A stretch of 64,000 nucleotides of DNA from Tardiphaga sp. vice304 (GCF_007018905.1 NZ_CP041402.1:496001-560000), one strand, 5' to 3'; shown: positions 9,965-21,180, counted from the first letter of the stretch. Translations and numbers: made by a program. The notes: generated by a model from the letters alone, not told the origin.

Positions 9965-10648
9965 TTACTCAACCGGGCTAAGGGTTTCGCGGGCCAATGC
10001 TGCAGCGTCGCCCTGCAGCGCACTGCGCCGGGAACGCTTGGCTGACACGCGGCCGCAGGCGTCATCGAGCAGGGCCTGCGCGGCCATCCCGGCGGCGTCC
10101 GCCACGCCGGGGTCGCGGGTCACCATGGCGGCCACGATGGCGCCGTCCATCAACAGGCCGATCTGATGGGCCAGGGCCTCCGGTCGCGCGGCGCCGGCGG
10201 CGCGGGCCAGGCCGGCGATGTGGCCGAGCACGAAGGCTTTATGGGTCATGGTGAGGGCGCGCAACCGGGTCTCGTCCTTGGGGTGTTCGCCGACCGCATT
10301 GATGAAGACGCAGCCGTAATAACCCTGTTCGCCGAACCACTTCTTCAACACCGGGAAGATCGAATCGAGCTTGGCCCGCGGTGTTTTCGCGGCTTCGATG
10401 CTGGCGATGAACCAGTTGCGCCAGACCTTGCCCTCGGCTTCGAGCACGGCCTCGACCAGATCGCTCTTGGACTTGAAGATCTTGTAAAGGGTGGTCTTGG
10501 CGGTGCCGGCTTCGGCGACGATGGCGTCGATCCCGGTGGCATTGATGCCGTTCTTGCAGAACAGCCGGGTCGCCGCATCCATCAGCCGGCCGCGCGGCGA
10601 CACATGCGGGACGGTGATCTCGGCGTCATGCGGGATCGCATCGGTCAT
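9965..10648 (-). CDS. TetR/AcrR-family transcriptional regulator
   Basis: 227-residue repressor-type protein. The N-terminal helix-turn-helix spans about 24-62 (TGIDAIVAEAG, then KTTLYKIFKSKSDL); the rest is a helical ligand-binding domain with a C-terminal TetR fold segment. It is divergent from the OsmC-like gene at 10880 with 231 bases between them, so that operon is its most likely target. The ligand is unknown. Its 3' end lies just upstream of sucA, which it could also affect by read-through. Confidence 0.88.
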   Translation of the reverse strand: MTDAIPHDAEITVPHVSPRGRLMDAATRLFCKNGINATGIDAIVAEAGTAKTTLYKIFKSKSDLVEAVLEAEGKVWRNWFIASIEAAKTPRAKLDSIFPVLKKWFGEQGYYGCVFINAVGEHPKDETRLRALTMTHKAFVLGHIAGLARAAGAARPEALAHQIGLLMDGAIVAAMVTRDPGVADAAGMAAQALLDDACGRVSAKRSRRSALQGDAAALARETLSPVE

Positions 10649-10879
10649 GCCCTTTCATATGTCAGGCGGCTCGACCGGTGCAAGCGATCATCGGCTCGTG
10701 GCGAACATTCAGGCGGCAAAACCGAAGTTTGGCGCATTTGGCGGCAGATCTTCCGGCGCCTGTTTTCGCGCCGTGCAGTTAACGGCTTCATAACGCTCGA
10801 CTTTCCTCCGGCAGCCGCGATGGCACGCATCCTGCAAAGCTACAGAACGTTCCGTATCCGACCTGCAGGGAGAAACACC

Positions 10880-11422
10880 ATGACCGCTGTTGCCGCAAAG
10901 ACCGTGCTGACCGGCTGCCTGGCGCCGATCGACAAAGGCGGGCTCGAACAGTTGATCGCCAACGGCAAGGCCAATCCCAACGTCATCAAGACGCTGAAGT
11001 GCAAGACGGTGGCCGAGGGCAAGTTCCGCCACGCCAATTATATCCGCAACCTGCCGCCCTATATCGTCGATGAGCCGCCGGCGCTGCTCGGCGACGACAC
11101 CGCGCCGAATCCGTCGGAAGCCTCGCTGGCCGCGCTGGGCTCGTGCATCGCGGTTGGCCTGCACGCCAATGCCGTGCACCGCGGCTGGATCGTCAACAAG
11201 CTCGAATTGCAGCTCGAGGGCGACCTCAACATCACCGCGGTGTGGGGCACCGGCGACGTCAGCGAGAAGCCGGTCGGTTTCACCGACGTCCGCATCAAGG
11301 TCGACATGGAATGCGATGGCGTTCCGCAGGCCGAGATCGACGCGCTGATCGACCACGTCAAGAAATGGAGCCCGGTCGCCAACACCTTCACCCGCCCGGT
11401 CAATCTCGAGGTCTCCGCGTAA
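10880..11422 (+). CDS. OsmC-family protein
   Basis: 180-residue OsmC/Ohr-fold protein. The ATG at 10880 has GCAGGGAGA just upstream; the longer open frame in front overlaps the TetR gene and is not used. Candidate thiol residues are Cys89 in LGSCIAVGLHANA, the usual helix cysteine, and Cys145 in MECDGVPQ. Two further cysteines (13 and 41) are not at typical positions. OsmC proteins reduce organic hydroperoxides or handle reactive sulfur and acyl species. It is first in a same-strand set with an acyl-CoA dehydrogenase-like gene and a rhodanese, which points to sulfur-linked chemistry rather than plain peroxide defence. Confidence 0.85.
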   Translation: MTAVAAKTVLTGCLAPIDKGGLEQLIANGKANPNVIKTLKCKTVAEGKFRHANYIRNLPPYIVDEPPALLGDDTAPNPSEASLAALGSCIAVGLHANAVHRGWIVNKLELQLEGDLNITAVWGTGDVSEKPVGFTDVRIKVDMECDGVPQAEIDALIDHVKKWSPVANTFTRPVNLEVSA

Positions 11423-11431
11423 GGCTCTTCA

Positions 11432-11457
11432 CCTCTCCCCGCCAGAGCGGGGCGAGG
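11432..11457. repeat. Short CTCTCCCC hairpin, fragment of repeat family A
   Basis: CCTCTCCCCGCC-aga-GCGGGGCGAGG hairpin just after the OsmC stop. It resembles one arm of the longer family A palindromes and may act as a weak terminator or processing site; no T-run follows. Confidence 0.5.
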
Positions 11458-11518
11458 GAAGAAAGCCATCAACCGCAGCGATGCGGTTGCGCCTCTATCC
11501 CCCGTGACGGAGACGATC

Positions 11519-12640
11519 ATGACCACGATGGCTGCGCTGCGAAACGCCGACAAGGTTGAGCAGCAGACCGTTTCGTTCTTCGAAGGGGTCGCGTCGCTGG
11601 CACGGTCCGAGCTGACGCCGATCCTGCAGCAGATCGACGACGGCGAAATCTTTCCGGACAAAGCGATGCGCTGCTTCGGCGAGATCGGCGCCTGGTCCGC
11701 GCATGCCGACCTGCGAGACACCATCGGCGGCATCTCGGCGATCGCCGAAATCTGCGGCGCCACCGCCTTCATGGCGTGGTGCCAGGACACGTTGGTCTGG
11801 TACATCCTCAATTCCGACAATGCCGCGCTGAAGGCGAAATTTCTCGACCGCGCCGAAAGCGGCCAACTGCTCGGCGGCACCGGGCTGTCGAATCCGATGA
11901 AGAGCTTCTTCGGCATCGAGAAGCTCAAGCTGAAAGGCCGCCGCGTGGACGGCGGCTACATCGTGCGCGGCGCGCTGCCGTGGGTGTCCAATCTCGGCCC
12001 CGACCATCTGTTCGGCACCATCTTCGAACTCGAGGATGGCTCCGACAAGGTGATGTTCCTGGTCGACTGTGCCGATCCCGCTGTCACGCTGACGCCATGC
12101 CAGCCGTTCCTGGCGATGGACGGCACCGGCACCTACGGCGTGCAGCTCCGCGACGTCTTCATTCCCGACGATCAGGTGCTGGCCGCCTCCGCGATGCCGT
12201 TCGTCAAGAAAATCCGCGCCGGCTTCATCCTGATGCAGATGGGCATGGGGCTGGGGCTGGTGCGCGACTGCATCGAACTGATGCAGGGCGTGAAGCCCGC
12301 GTTGGCACACGTCAACTGCTATCTGCCGCAGCAGCCCGAGGATTTCGCCGCCGTGCTGGCCGAACTCGAAGGCGCGACGATGCGGCTCGCCGCCACGCCG
12401 TTTGATACCAGCAACGCCTACTGGCGCGAGGTGGTCGAGCTCAGGCTGCGTGCCGGCGATGCCGCGGTGGCCGCGGCGCATGCCGCGATGCTGCATTGTG
12501 GCGCGCGCGGCTATCTGAAATCGCACGCCGCCCAGCGGCGGCTGCGCGAAGCGTATTTCGTGGCGATCGTCACCCCCGCCACCAAGCAACTCAGAAAAAT
12601 GCTCGCAGACAATGCGCGCGAACATCCGGGAGAGACCTGA
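11519..12640 (+). CDS. Acyl-CoA dehydrogenase-family flavoprotein
   Basis: 373 residues from the ATG at 11519, preceded by GGAGA; a GTG at 11504 is an alternative start. The fold reads as acyl-CoA dehydrogenase: helical N-terminal domain, a middle beta domain around LGGTGLSNPMKSF and ALPWVSNLG, then AMDGTGTYGVQLRDVFIPDD, and a helical C-terminal domain. I do not see the usual catalytic Glu environment or the R-x-F...IYEGT motif, so it may be a monooxygenase-type member (DszC/SfnB/HsaA-like) rather than a true dehydrogenase. It lies 97 bases after the OsmC-like gene and 70 before the rhodanese, probably in one operon. Confidence 0.82.
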   Translation: MTTMAALRNADKVEQQTVSFFEGVASLARSELTPILQQIDDGEIFPDKAMRCFGEIGAWSAHADLRDTIGGISAIAEICGATAFMAWCQDTLVWYILNSDNAALKAKFLDRAESGQLLGGTGLSNPMKSFFGIEKLKLKGRRVDGGYIVRGALPWVSNLGPDHLFGTIFELEDGSDKVMFLVDCADPAVTLTPCQPFLAMDGTGTYGVQLRDVFIPDDQVLAASAMPFVKKIRAGFILMQMGMGLGLVRDCIELMQGVKPALAHVNCYLPQQPEDFAAVLAELEGATMRLAATPFDTSNAYWREVVELRLRAGDAAVAAAHAAMLHCGARGYLKSHAAQRRLREAYFVAIVTPATKQLRKMLADNAREHPGET

Positions 12641-12710
12641 GGCCAAGCGACTGTGATTCGAAAGCGACGACGCGTGACAACCCCCCGACAACCCAGTGGA
12701 GGCTTTGCTA

Positions 12711-13592
12711 ATGGCTGACATCCTGATTTCCGCAGACGAACTCGTCCCCTTCATGACGTCCGAACCTTGCGTGATCATCGATACGCGCAATCCTGACGCC
12801 TACGCCGCCGGCCACGTCCCCTGCGCCGTCAATCTGCACGAGATCTTCACCTTCCTCGCGACCTCGACCCCCGAGGGCATGGAAGAACTCAAGAAGAAAT
12901 TCGCCGACGCCTTCGGCGGCGCCGGCCTGTCGGGCGCCGAGACCGCGGTGATCTACGAGCAGTCCATGAACTCCGGCTTCGGCCAGTCCTGCCGCGGCTA
13001 CTTCCTGCTGGAATTTTTGGGCTACCCGAAGATCAAGGTGCTGCACGGCGGCTATGACGCCTGGACCCAGAAGGGCCTGCCGACCACCACCGACATGCCC
13101 ACCCCCGTGCCCGCCGCGTTCAAGGTCAGACCGGAGGCCGGCTCCATCCTGATCGATGCCGTGACCATGCAGGCGGCACTCGGCAATCCCTCGATCGCGT
13201 TGCTCGACGTTCGCGACGTCGATGAATGGATCGGCGAGAGCTCATCGCCTTACGGTCGCGATTTCTGCCCGCGGATGGGCCGGATCCCCGGCGCGGTCTG
13301 GATCGAATGGTACCGCATGATGAAGCCGACCTCGGAGGGCCCGCGCTTCAAGTCGAAGAACGAGATTCTGGCCGAATGCGCCACGGTCGGCATCACGCCG
13401 AGCACGACCGTCTACCTCTACTGCTTCAAGGGCGCGCGTGCCTCGAACACCTTCCTGGCGCTGAAGAACGCCGGCGTGATGGACGTGCGGATGTATTTCG
13501 GCTCCTGGAACGAATGGAGCCGCGATAGCAAATACCCGATCGAGGAAGGCCTGCCGGTTGTCGGCGACAAGCAGTTGCAGGCGGCGGAGTAG
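12711..13592 (+). CDS. Two-domain sulfurtransferase (rhodanese)
   Basis: 293 residues from the ATG at 12711 with GTGGAGG 8 bases upstream. Two rhodanese domains, about 1-125 and 145-285. The second carries the active loop C-F-K-G-A-R with Cys238; the first lacks a matching Cys loop and is probably structural. This is the thiosulfate / 3-mercaptopyruvate sulfurtransferase layout, moving sulfane sulfur to thiols or cyanide. No signal peptide, so cytoplasmic. Third gene after the OsmC-like and acyl-CoA dehydrogenase-like genes. The donor cannot be told from the sequence, but the CFKGAR loop suits thiosulfate-type more than CG[S/T]GVT mercaptopyruvate-type enzymes. Confidence 0.88.
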   Translation: MADILISADELVPFMTSEPCVIIDTRNPDAYAAGHVPCAVNLHEIFTFLATSTPEGMEELKKKFADAFGGAGLSGAETAVIYEQSMNSGFGQSCRGYFLLEFLGYPKIKVLHGGYDAWTQKGLPTTTDMPTPVPAAFKVRPEAGSILIDAVTMQAALGNPSIALLDVRDVDEWIGESSSPYGRDFCPRMGRIPGAVWIEWYRMMKPTSEGPRFKSKNEILAECATVGITPSTTVYLYCFKGARASNTFLALKNAGVMDVRMYFGSWNEWSRDSKYPIEEGLPVVGDKQLQAAE

Positions 13593-13596
13593 AGAG

Positions 13597-13720
13597 CAGC
13601 TGTCGCTCCGGGATGCGACAGACGGCAACGCCGGATGGCGCAGACCCGGAACCTCGAAATGTTCATCGCGTCACATCTCGATCTCCCGCCCTTCCAATGG
13701 GAGGGCGGGCTTAGACCTCC
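13597..13720. repeat. Family B intergenic repeat, degraded copy
   Basis: Starts with CTGTCGCTCCGGGATGCGACAGACGG and GACCCGGAACCTCGA, the left part of the family B element also seen at 15417, 27735 and 34890, then continues into an unrelated hairpin (CTCCCGCCC...GGGCGGGCTT). A broken copy of the CGAGCGGGCCTTTT hairpin follows at about 13760-13785. It lies between the convergent rhodanese and histidine kinase genes. Confidence 0.65.
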
Positions 13721-13829
13721 GCTGACATACGCGCGGCCGTGAAGGACAAGCTGAACAAAAAGGCCCGTTCGTTAGAGCGAGCCGCTATTGCCGTGCCCTT
13801 CTGGCTGAACAGACCTTCCGTCACCTGGT

Positions 13830-14951
13830 CTAGGCGCGGGGAAAGCGGGCGGTGAAAGTCGTCCCGGTCTTTTCGGACGAGGTAACCTTTATGCTCCCGC
13901 CATGGGCCACGACGATCTCTTTGGTAATGTACAATCCCAGCCCCAGATTGTTCGACTGCAAATGGACGTCTTCCCCGTCGCCGCTGCGAACCAGCGCTTC
14001 GAAAATTCCGGCCACGGCGTTTGGAGGGATCGGAACACCATCATTGTGAATCGAGACCGAAACATCATGCGTCTCGCCCCTGATGGATACATTGATGGGG
14101 AGATCCTTGAACCCGTACTGCACGGCGTTGCCGAGCAGGTTTGAAAACACCTGACCAATACGGGGCCTGTCCCACGCTCCTTCGGTGTCGCCCGACACTT
14201 CGACGGTGAAGCTGTTCCCAGGATGAGCTGTTCGCATTTCATCGACGAGCTGCCGCGCGACGAACGCCATATCCATTGTTTCACGAATGATCTGCAGGCC
14301 GGATCCGAGGCGAGCCCGGGTGAGGTCGAGCAACTGATCGAGGATTTCCATCACGCGGCTTGCGCTAACGGAGATCTGTGAGATCAGCATCGTCTGGCGC
14401 TCGCTGAGCGACCCGATCCGACCGATCAGTTCAGCCGACATCGTCATGGCACCGATTGGATTGCGAAGATCATGACCGAGAATGCCGAGGAACAGGTTGC
14501 GGGAGCGCTCGACCTTCAAGGAATAGTAGCTGATCGACTCGGTCAGTTCCTGATCGATCGCTTCGTTGAACCGCGTGAGGTCGTGGATATCCTGCAATGT
14601 CGTTTCCGTGGTCTGTGCGCTCCACAGCTTGACCACGCTCGCCCGCAATGCCCGGTACTCGGAGACCATCTGATCCATGTTGAAGCCGCCGGCCTGGCGC
14701 AACGCGGCGTGAACTTCGGCCACGCTGTTTGTCGAACGCCTAGCGTTTTTGCCCTGCGACTTGTCGACCTGCTCCGCGTCGGTCTGCGGGCTGTCGATAT
14801 CGTCGGCCACGAATCGCAGGATGTACGCGATGTGGTTGCGCAGCGATAGCGGGCTCGCCGCTTCCGGCGACGGGTCAAGCGTACCGGCAAAGGCCTCCCA
14901 TTCGGCGATGATGGGAGCGGAATTCTCGCGGATGAAGGTCGACAGGCGCAT
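13830..14951 (-). CDS. Soluble sensor histidine kinase with RsbRD-like N-terminus
   Basis: 373 residues, no membrane segment. The N-terminal ~140 residues form a helical domain reminiscent of RsbRD_N (FIRENSAPIIAEWEAFAGTL; MVSEYRALRASVVKLW). The HisKA domain has phospho-acceptor His160 in GHDLRNPIGAM. The HATPase domain has N box FSNLLGNAVQYG, G1 HNDGVPIP and G2 LGLGLYITKEIV. No response regulator, sigma factor or anti-sigma gene adjoins it, so it is an orphan kinase probably acting in a general stress or two-component network elsewhere. It lies on the same strand as sucD but 680 bases downstream, behind a terminator. Confidence 0.88.
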   Translation of the reverse strand: MRLSTFIRENSAPIIAEWEAFAGTLDPSPEAASPLSLRNHIAYILRFVADDIDSPQTDAEQVDKSQGKNARRSTNSVAEVHAALRQAGGFNMDQMVSEYRALRASVVKLWSAQTTETTLQDIHDLTRFNEAIDQELTESISYYSLKVERSRNLFLGILGHDLRNPIGAMTMSAELIGRIGSLSERQTMLISQISVSASRVMEILDQLLDLTRARLGSGLQIIRETMDMAFVARQLVDEMRTAHPGNSFTVEVSGDTEGAWDRPRIGQVFSNLLGNAVQYGFKDLPINVSIRGETHDVSVSIHNDGVPIPPNAVAGIFEALVRSGDGEDVHLQSNNLGLGLYITKEIVVAHGGSIKVTSSEKTGTTFTARFPRA

Positions 14952-15412
14952 GACTAGCTTTCAAGTAGGACGCGGGCAGGCAACGGTGCGCTGACACAAC
15001 GATCGCCCGCGCATCGGGTGCTGCGATCGTCGGCGATCCCGTGCAAATGCCGATTGGCGTGTCCGCTGATATCCGGATGTTGTCGAGGCTTCGCGGCGAT
15101 CGCAGAGATGAGCCGCGGTCTGACCGTCCCGGATCGTCGATGGAAGGCTGTCCGGCAAATGCCTGGGACAGCAGCCTGAAAATGAAGGAACTTTGGACAT
15201 GGCGCTCTTTTCGAAAGCGTGAGCGCTACCGGACTCTCTGGCACCGTCAATGGCCAAGAGACTACGGTAATTTCCAACAACATGCGAGTCTGCGTCCGGT
15301 TCCGTACCCTGGTCGCTTTATGACATTTAATTCGCGCTTGGTCTGATCTTCCCCCGGGTACCGGCGATTCATGCCCGATCGAGCCATCAACGGCGCTGCA
15401 ATAGGCCGACAC
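14952..15412. other. Non-coding stretch upstream of the kinase, no gene seen
   Basis: About 460 bases with several short open frames but no convincing ribosome site, codon pattern or recognisable protein. It is less GC-rich than its surroundings towards 15180-15340, which may hold the kinase promoter. A degraded gene cannot be excluded. Confidence 0.4.
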
Positions 15413-15416
15413 AAGA

Positions 15417-15571
15417 ACTGTCGTCCCGGGATGCGGCAGACGGCAAAGCCGGCTGATGGAGACCCGGAACCTCGAGATGAGGCGCGCTGAACATGTCGAG
15501 GTTCCCCGCCACTCCGATTGGAGTGCATGAGGTTCTCTCGCCGCTCACGCGCTCGCGCCCCGGAATGACCA
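15417..15571. repeat. Family B intergenic repeat (copy B2)
   Basis: Bounded by CTGTCGTCCCGGGATGCGG and CGCGCCCCGGAATGACCA. Internal shared blocks are CAGACGGCAAAGCCGGCTGATG, AGACCCGGAACCTCGA and a GTTCCCCGCCACTCCGATTGGAGT block. The same blocks in the same order occur at 27735 and 34890. Confidence 0.75.
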
Positions 15572-15577
15572 CCACAA

Positions 15578-15609
15578 CAAAAAGGCCCGCTCTTACGAGC
15601 GGGCCTTTT
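15578..15609. terminator. Bidirectional terminator downstream of sucD
   Basis: Perfect stem GGCCCGCTC / GAGCGGGCC with a 4-base loop (ttac), flanked by AAAAA on the left and TTTT on the right. It can therefore stop transcription in both directions. It lies 24 bases past the sucD stop and closes the mdh-sucC-sucD unit. Confidence 0.85.
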
Positions 15610-15632
15610 CATTTTGATACCAGCGCTAAACC

Positions 15633-16517
15633 CTAGCCCTTCAGCAATTCCACCAGCGTGGTGCCGAGGCGCGCAGGCGACGGCGAGACGGCGAAGCCCG
15701 CGGATTTCATCGCCGCGATCTTGCTCTGTGCGTCGCCCTTGCCGCCCGACACGATCGCGCCGGCATGGCCCATGCGACGGCCGGGAGGGGCGGTAACGCC
15801 GCCGATGAAGCCGACGATCGCCTTCTTGCGGCCGCGCTTGGCTTCGTCCTTGATGAACTGCGCGGCGTCTTCTTCCGCCGAGCCGCCGATTTCGCCGATC
15901 ATGATGATCGAATGGGTCGCGTCGTCGGCCAGGAACATCTCGAGAATGTCGATGAACTCGGTGCCCTTGACCGGATCGCCGCCGATGCCGACCGCCGAGG
16001 TCTGGCCGAGGCCGGCCATGGTGGTCTGGAACACGGCTTCATAGGTCAGCGTGCCGGAGCGCGACAGGATGCCGACATTGCCGGGCTTGAAGATGTTGGC
16101 CGGCATGATGCCGATCTTGCACTCGCCGGCAGTGACGACGCCCGGGCAGTTCGGCCCGATCAGGCGCGACTTGGAGCCGGACAGCGAACGCTTGACGCGC
16201 ACCATGTCGAGCACCGGGATGCCTTCGGTGATGCAGACGATCAGCGGGATTTCCGCATCGATCGCTTCACAGATGGCGTCGGCTGCGCCCGGCGGCGGCA
16301 CGTAGATCACGCTAGCATCGGCGCCGGTCTTGTCGCGGCACTCGGCCACGGTGTCGAACACCGGCAGGTCGAGATGGGTGGAGCCGCCTTTGCCGGGCGA
16401 AGTGCCGCCGACCATCTTGGTCCCGTAGATGATCGCCTGCTCGGAGTGGAAGGTGCCGTTCTTGCCAGTGAAACCCTGGCACATCACCTTGGTATTCTTG
16501 TCGATGAGAACTGACAT
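15633..16517 (-). CDS. sucD: Succinyl-CoA synthetase alpha subunit
   Basis: 294-residue CoA-binding subunit that forms succinate and ATP/GTP from succinyl-CoA in the TCA cycle, as a heterotetramer with SucC. The N-terminal CoA-binding Rossmann domain shows [11 protein letters not shown] and [18 protein letters not shown]. The phospho-acceptor His251 is in [15 protein letters not shown] and the GPNCPGV signature is at 121-127. Full length. Four bases separate it from sucC, so the two are translated from one message. Confidence 0.97.
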   Translation of the reverse strand: MSVLIDKNTKVMCQGFTGKNGTFHSEQAIIYGTKMVGGTSPGKGGSTHLDLPVFDTVAECRDKTGADASVIYVPPPGAADAICEAIDAEIPLIVCITEGIPVLDMVRVKRSLSGSKSRLIGPNCPGVVTAGECKIGIMPANIFKPGNVGILSRSGTLTYEAVFQTTMAGLGQTSAVGIGGDPVKGTEFIDILEMFLADDATHSIIMIGEIGGSAEEDAAQFIKDEAKRGRKKAIVGFIGGVTAPPGRRMGHAGAIVSGGKGDAQSKIAAMKSAGFAVSPSPARLGTTLVELLKG

Positions 16518-16521
16518 CGGC

Positions 16522-17718
<1,197 letters not shown>

Positions 17719-17878
17719 AAGTCGCTCCCGAACCCCGGATGGTGGAACTTGAATGTCCCGTCGTTTTTGAATTGGCATACCGTATACCACGGAAGCGACA
17801 ATTCAAGCCCGGCGGGATCCAATATCGAATGCTGGTCGGCCCGGGGTTGGGGGCCTGCAGCGATGGTCAGAACCGAAA

Positions 17879-17899
17879 CCGGCACCCAAAGGGTGCCGG
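17879..17899 (-). terminator. Hairpin between mdh and sucC
   Basis: Perfect 9-bp stem CCGGCACCC / GGGTGCCGG with a 3-base loop, 13 bases after the mdh stop. On the coding strand it is followed by GGTTTCGGTTCT, only a partial T-run. It could be a weak terminator, or an RNA stabiliser that sets the mdh : sucCD ratio. Confidence 0.55.
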
Positions 17900-17912
17900 T
17901 AAGAGGGTGGAC

Positions 17913-19103
<1,191 letters not shown>

Positions 19104-19115
19104 GATGCCGGAGCG

Positions 19116-20300
19116 TTACGTCTCCACCAGCCCGGTCGATGCCCCGCCGGCGGTCGAGTCGCTGCGGCCATGGGGCAGCGCCAGATAGGTTTCCGAGCCC
19201 ATCTCGAACAATCGCGAAGCGGTCCGGTCAAACTCCATCGCCTCGAAACCTTCGCTGGCCTTGTACAGCGCGTGCGGCTCGCCGGCGGCCGAGGCCATCA
19301 GCTTCACCGCGTTGTCGTACAAAGTATCGATCAGCGCGATGAAGCGCTTGGCGGCGTTGCGGTCGCCATAATCCATCATCGGAATCCGGTCGATGACCAG
19401 CGTGTGATAATCATGCGCCAGCCGCAGATAGTCGGAGGCGCCGAGCGGCTTCTCGCAGAGATCCGCGAAGGAAAACCGCGCGACGCCATGCGCCTCGCAG
19501 GGGATGTGCAGCGTGCGGCCCTTGATCGAAATGTCGCGCGGTCGGCCCGCGCCGCCGGCAATCTTTGTAAAAGCCGCATCAAGCGCGCGCTCGGCCGCCT
19601 GGTCGGCCGGCACCAGCCAGGTCTTCAGCCCGGCCAGCTTTTCCAGCCGGAAGTCGGTGCGCGAATCCAGCCGCATCACCGCCATGTGGTGCTCGATCTG
19701 CTTGATGAAGGGCAGGAACAGCGCGCGGTTCAGCCCGCCCTTGTAGAGATTGACCGGCTCGACATTGGAGGTCGCGAACAACACGGTGCCCTGTTCGAAC
19801 AGCCGCGAGAACAGCCGGCCGAGGATCATCGCATCCGCGATGTCGGTGACGTGGAATTCGTCGAAGCACAAAAGCCAGGCTTCCTCGAAGATCGAGTTGG
19901 CGGTCAGCGCGATGACGTCGCCATCGGGCAGTTCGCCCTTCGCGACCTGCTGGCGGAAGCCGTAGATGCGCTCATGCACCTCGGCCATGAATTCATGGAA
20001 ATGCCAGCGCTTTTTGTGCTCGACCGGGCTGGCGTCGAAGAACAGGTCCATCAGCATGGTCTTGCCGCGGCCGACCTCGCCGAACACGTAGAGCCCGCGC
20101 GGCGGGGCACCGTTCTTCTTGTCGGCGAACAGCCGGCTGAGGAAGCCCTGCTTGCGCGGCGGCCGGTAGGCCGACAGAACGGCGTCGAGTTGCGCGATCG
20201 CCTCCACGGCGCGCGCCTGGGCCGGATCGGCTTCGATCGTGCCGGAAGCGACGAGGGATTGGTATTGCTGGCGAAAAGACAGGGGCGGGGCAGATGACAT
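19116..20300 (-). CDS. zapE: ZapE / AFG1-like P-loop ATPase
   Basis: 394 residues from MSSAPPLSF at 20300; a GTG six codons earlier is possible but lacks a better ribosome site. Walker A GEVGRGKT at 74-81 and Walker B LLCFDEFHVTD, then FATSNVEPVNLY, typical of the AFG1/LACE1/ZapE family. In bacteria ZapE acts at the division ring and in membrane-protein quality control; in mitochondria Afg1 helps degrade respiratory subunits. Its place directly upstream of mdh-sucCD suggests shared expression with energy metabolism, which is an inference from position only. Confidence 0.92.
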   Translation of the reverse strand: MSSAPPLSFRQQYQSLVASGTIEADPAQARAVEAIAQLDAVLSAYRPPRKQGFLSRLFADKKNGAPPRGLYVFGEVGRGKTMLMDLFFDASPVEHKKRWHFHEFMAEVHERIYGFRQQVAKGELPDGDVIALTANSIFEEAWLLCFDEFHVTDIADAMILGRLFSRLFEQGTVLFATSNVEPVNLYKGGLNRALFLPFIKQIEHHMAVMRLDSRTDFRLEKLAGLKTWLVPADQAAERALDAAFTKIAGGAGRPRDISIKGRTLHIPCEAHGVARFSFADLCEKPLGASDYLRLAHDYHTLVIDRIPMMDYGDRNAAKRFIALIDTLYDNAVKLMASAAGEPHALYKASEGFEAMEFDRTASRLFEMGSETYLALPHGRSDSTAGGASTGLVET

Positions 20301-20400
20301 GGCGTCTAACGGCCCCACGCGGGCGCAAAATGCAAGGTGCGAAATCGGGAGGGCCGATATGCGCCTTCTTTTCCTCTCCTGCCTTCGCTGCGATCAGGCA

Positions 20401-20428
20401 CCCTCTCCCGCGGCGCTGGGGGAGAGGG
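20401..20428. repeat. Family A palindrome arm
   Basis: CCCTCTCCCGCGGCGCTGGGGGAGAGGG, a single hairpin of the CTCTCCC/GGGAGAG family, between the zapE and thpR genes. A truncated TCTCCTGCCTTCGCTGCGAT block precedes it. Confidence 0.6.
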
Positions 20429-20440
20429 AAAGGAAGAGCG

Positions 20441-20977
20441 CTACGCGCTCAGCGCATAGGCATCCTCGACCACATAGGGCCCGCCGCCGGTCGAGGCGCG
20501 CGAGGAATACAGCACGAAGCGTTGCGCCTTGAAGGTCTTGGTCGGGAAATAGCCGCGCATCGACAGATAGTCGGCGACGTCCTGGTTGGAGGCGTCGCGC
20601 AGCCAGGCCAGCGTCACATGCGGGATAAATTTGCGCCCCTCCGGATCGAGCCCGACACGGCGCACCAGGCGCTCCAGCTCGGCCTGCAACTCGATCAGCG
20701 GCCGGCTCGGCACCACCTGGGCGACGACGGCGCGCGGCTTCTTGCCGCCGAAGCTCGACAGCCCCTGCAGCGCCACCTCGAACGGCTTGCGGTTGACGCG
20801 GTCCAGCAAGGACGCGATCTCGTTGGCGGAGACGCCGTCGATGTCGCCGATGAAGCGAAGGGTGACGTGATAGTTTTCGGGATCGACCCAGCGGGCGCCG
20901 GGGAGGCCCCCACGCAAGTGGGAAAGGGTCTGGCCAATCTCGGCCGGTATTTCCAGTCCGGTGAACAAACGCGGCAT
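20441..20977 (-). CDS. thpR: RNA 2',3'-cyclic phosphodiesterase (2'-5' RNA ligase family)
   Basis: 178-residue two-H phosphoesterase. The two HxT motifs are HVTLRF (His37, Thr39) and HVTLAW (His120, Thr122), about 83 residues apart as expected for the ThpR/LigT fold. Members hydrolyse 2',3'-cyclic phosphates on RNA and can ligate 2'-5' links in vitro; the cellular role is unclear. Cytoplasmic. The esterase gene upstream (ending at 21181) is on the same strand but is separated by a 40-base palindrome that probably ends its transcript. Confidence 0.93.
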   Translation of the reverse strand: MPRLFTGLEIPAEIGQTLSHLRGGLPGARWVDPENYHVTLRFIGDIDGVSANEIASLLDRVNRKPFEVALQGLSSFGGKKPRAVVAQVVPSRPLIELQAELERLVRRVGLDPEGRKFIPHVTLAWLRDASNQDVADYLSMRGYFPTKTFKAQRFVLYSSRASTGGGPYVVEDAYALSA

Positions 20978-21001
20978 TGAAAGCTCCTCACTGCAAGGAC
21001 C

Positions 21002-21041
21002 CGATCTTCGCCGAACAGCGCGTGCGCTGCTCGGCGAAGAT
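21002..21041. terminator. 40-base palindrome between esterase and thpR
   Basis: GATCTTCGCCGA-acagcg / cgctg-CTCGGCGAAGATC with a short GCG-type loop: long nearly perfect arms but no T-run on either side. Likely a transcription stop or RNA-processing hairpin after the esterase gene. Confidence 0.5.
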
Positions 21042-21180
21042 CATGTCCTGACAACAGGGCCGGTGACGAATCACCGATATAAATTTCTAGCGTAGTTCAG
21101 TGACAGCGCGAAGCATTCGACGCCCGGAACGGGAAAATGCTCCGGGAAAACCTCATGTTAAGGTTGCCGGCGCCGCAATT

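Noticed and set aside
14961..15257. Small minus-strand gene upstream of the histidine kinase
   Set aside because: Arg/Ser/His-rich composition typical of a non-coding GC-rich frame; no ribosome site and no family resemblance.
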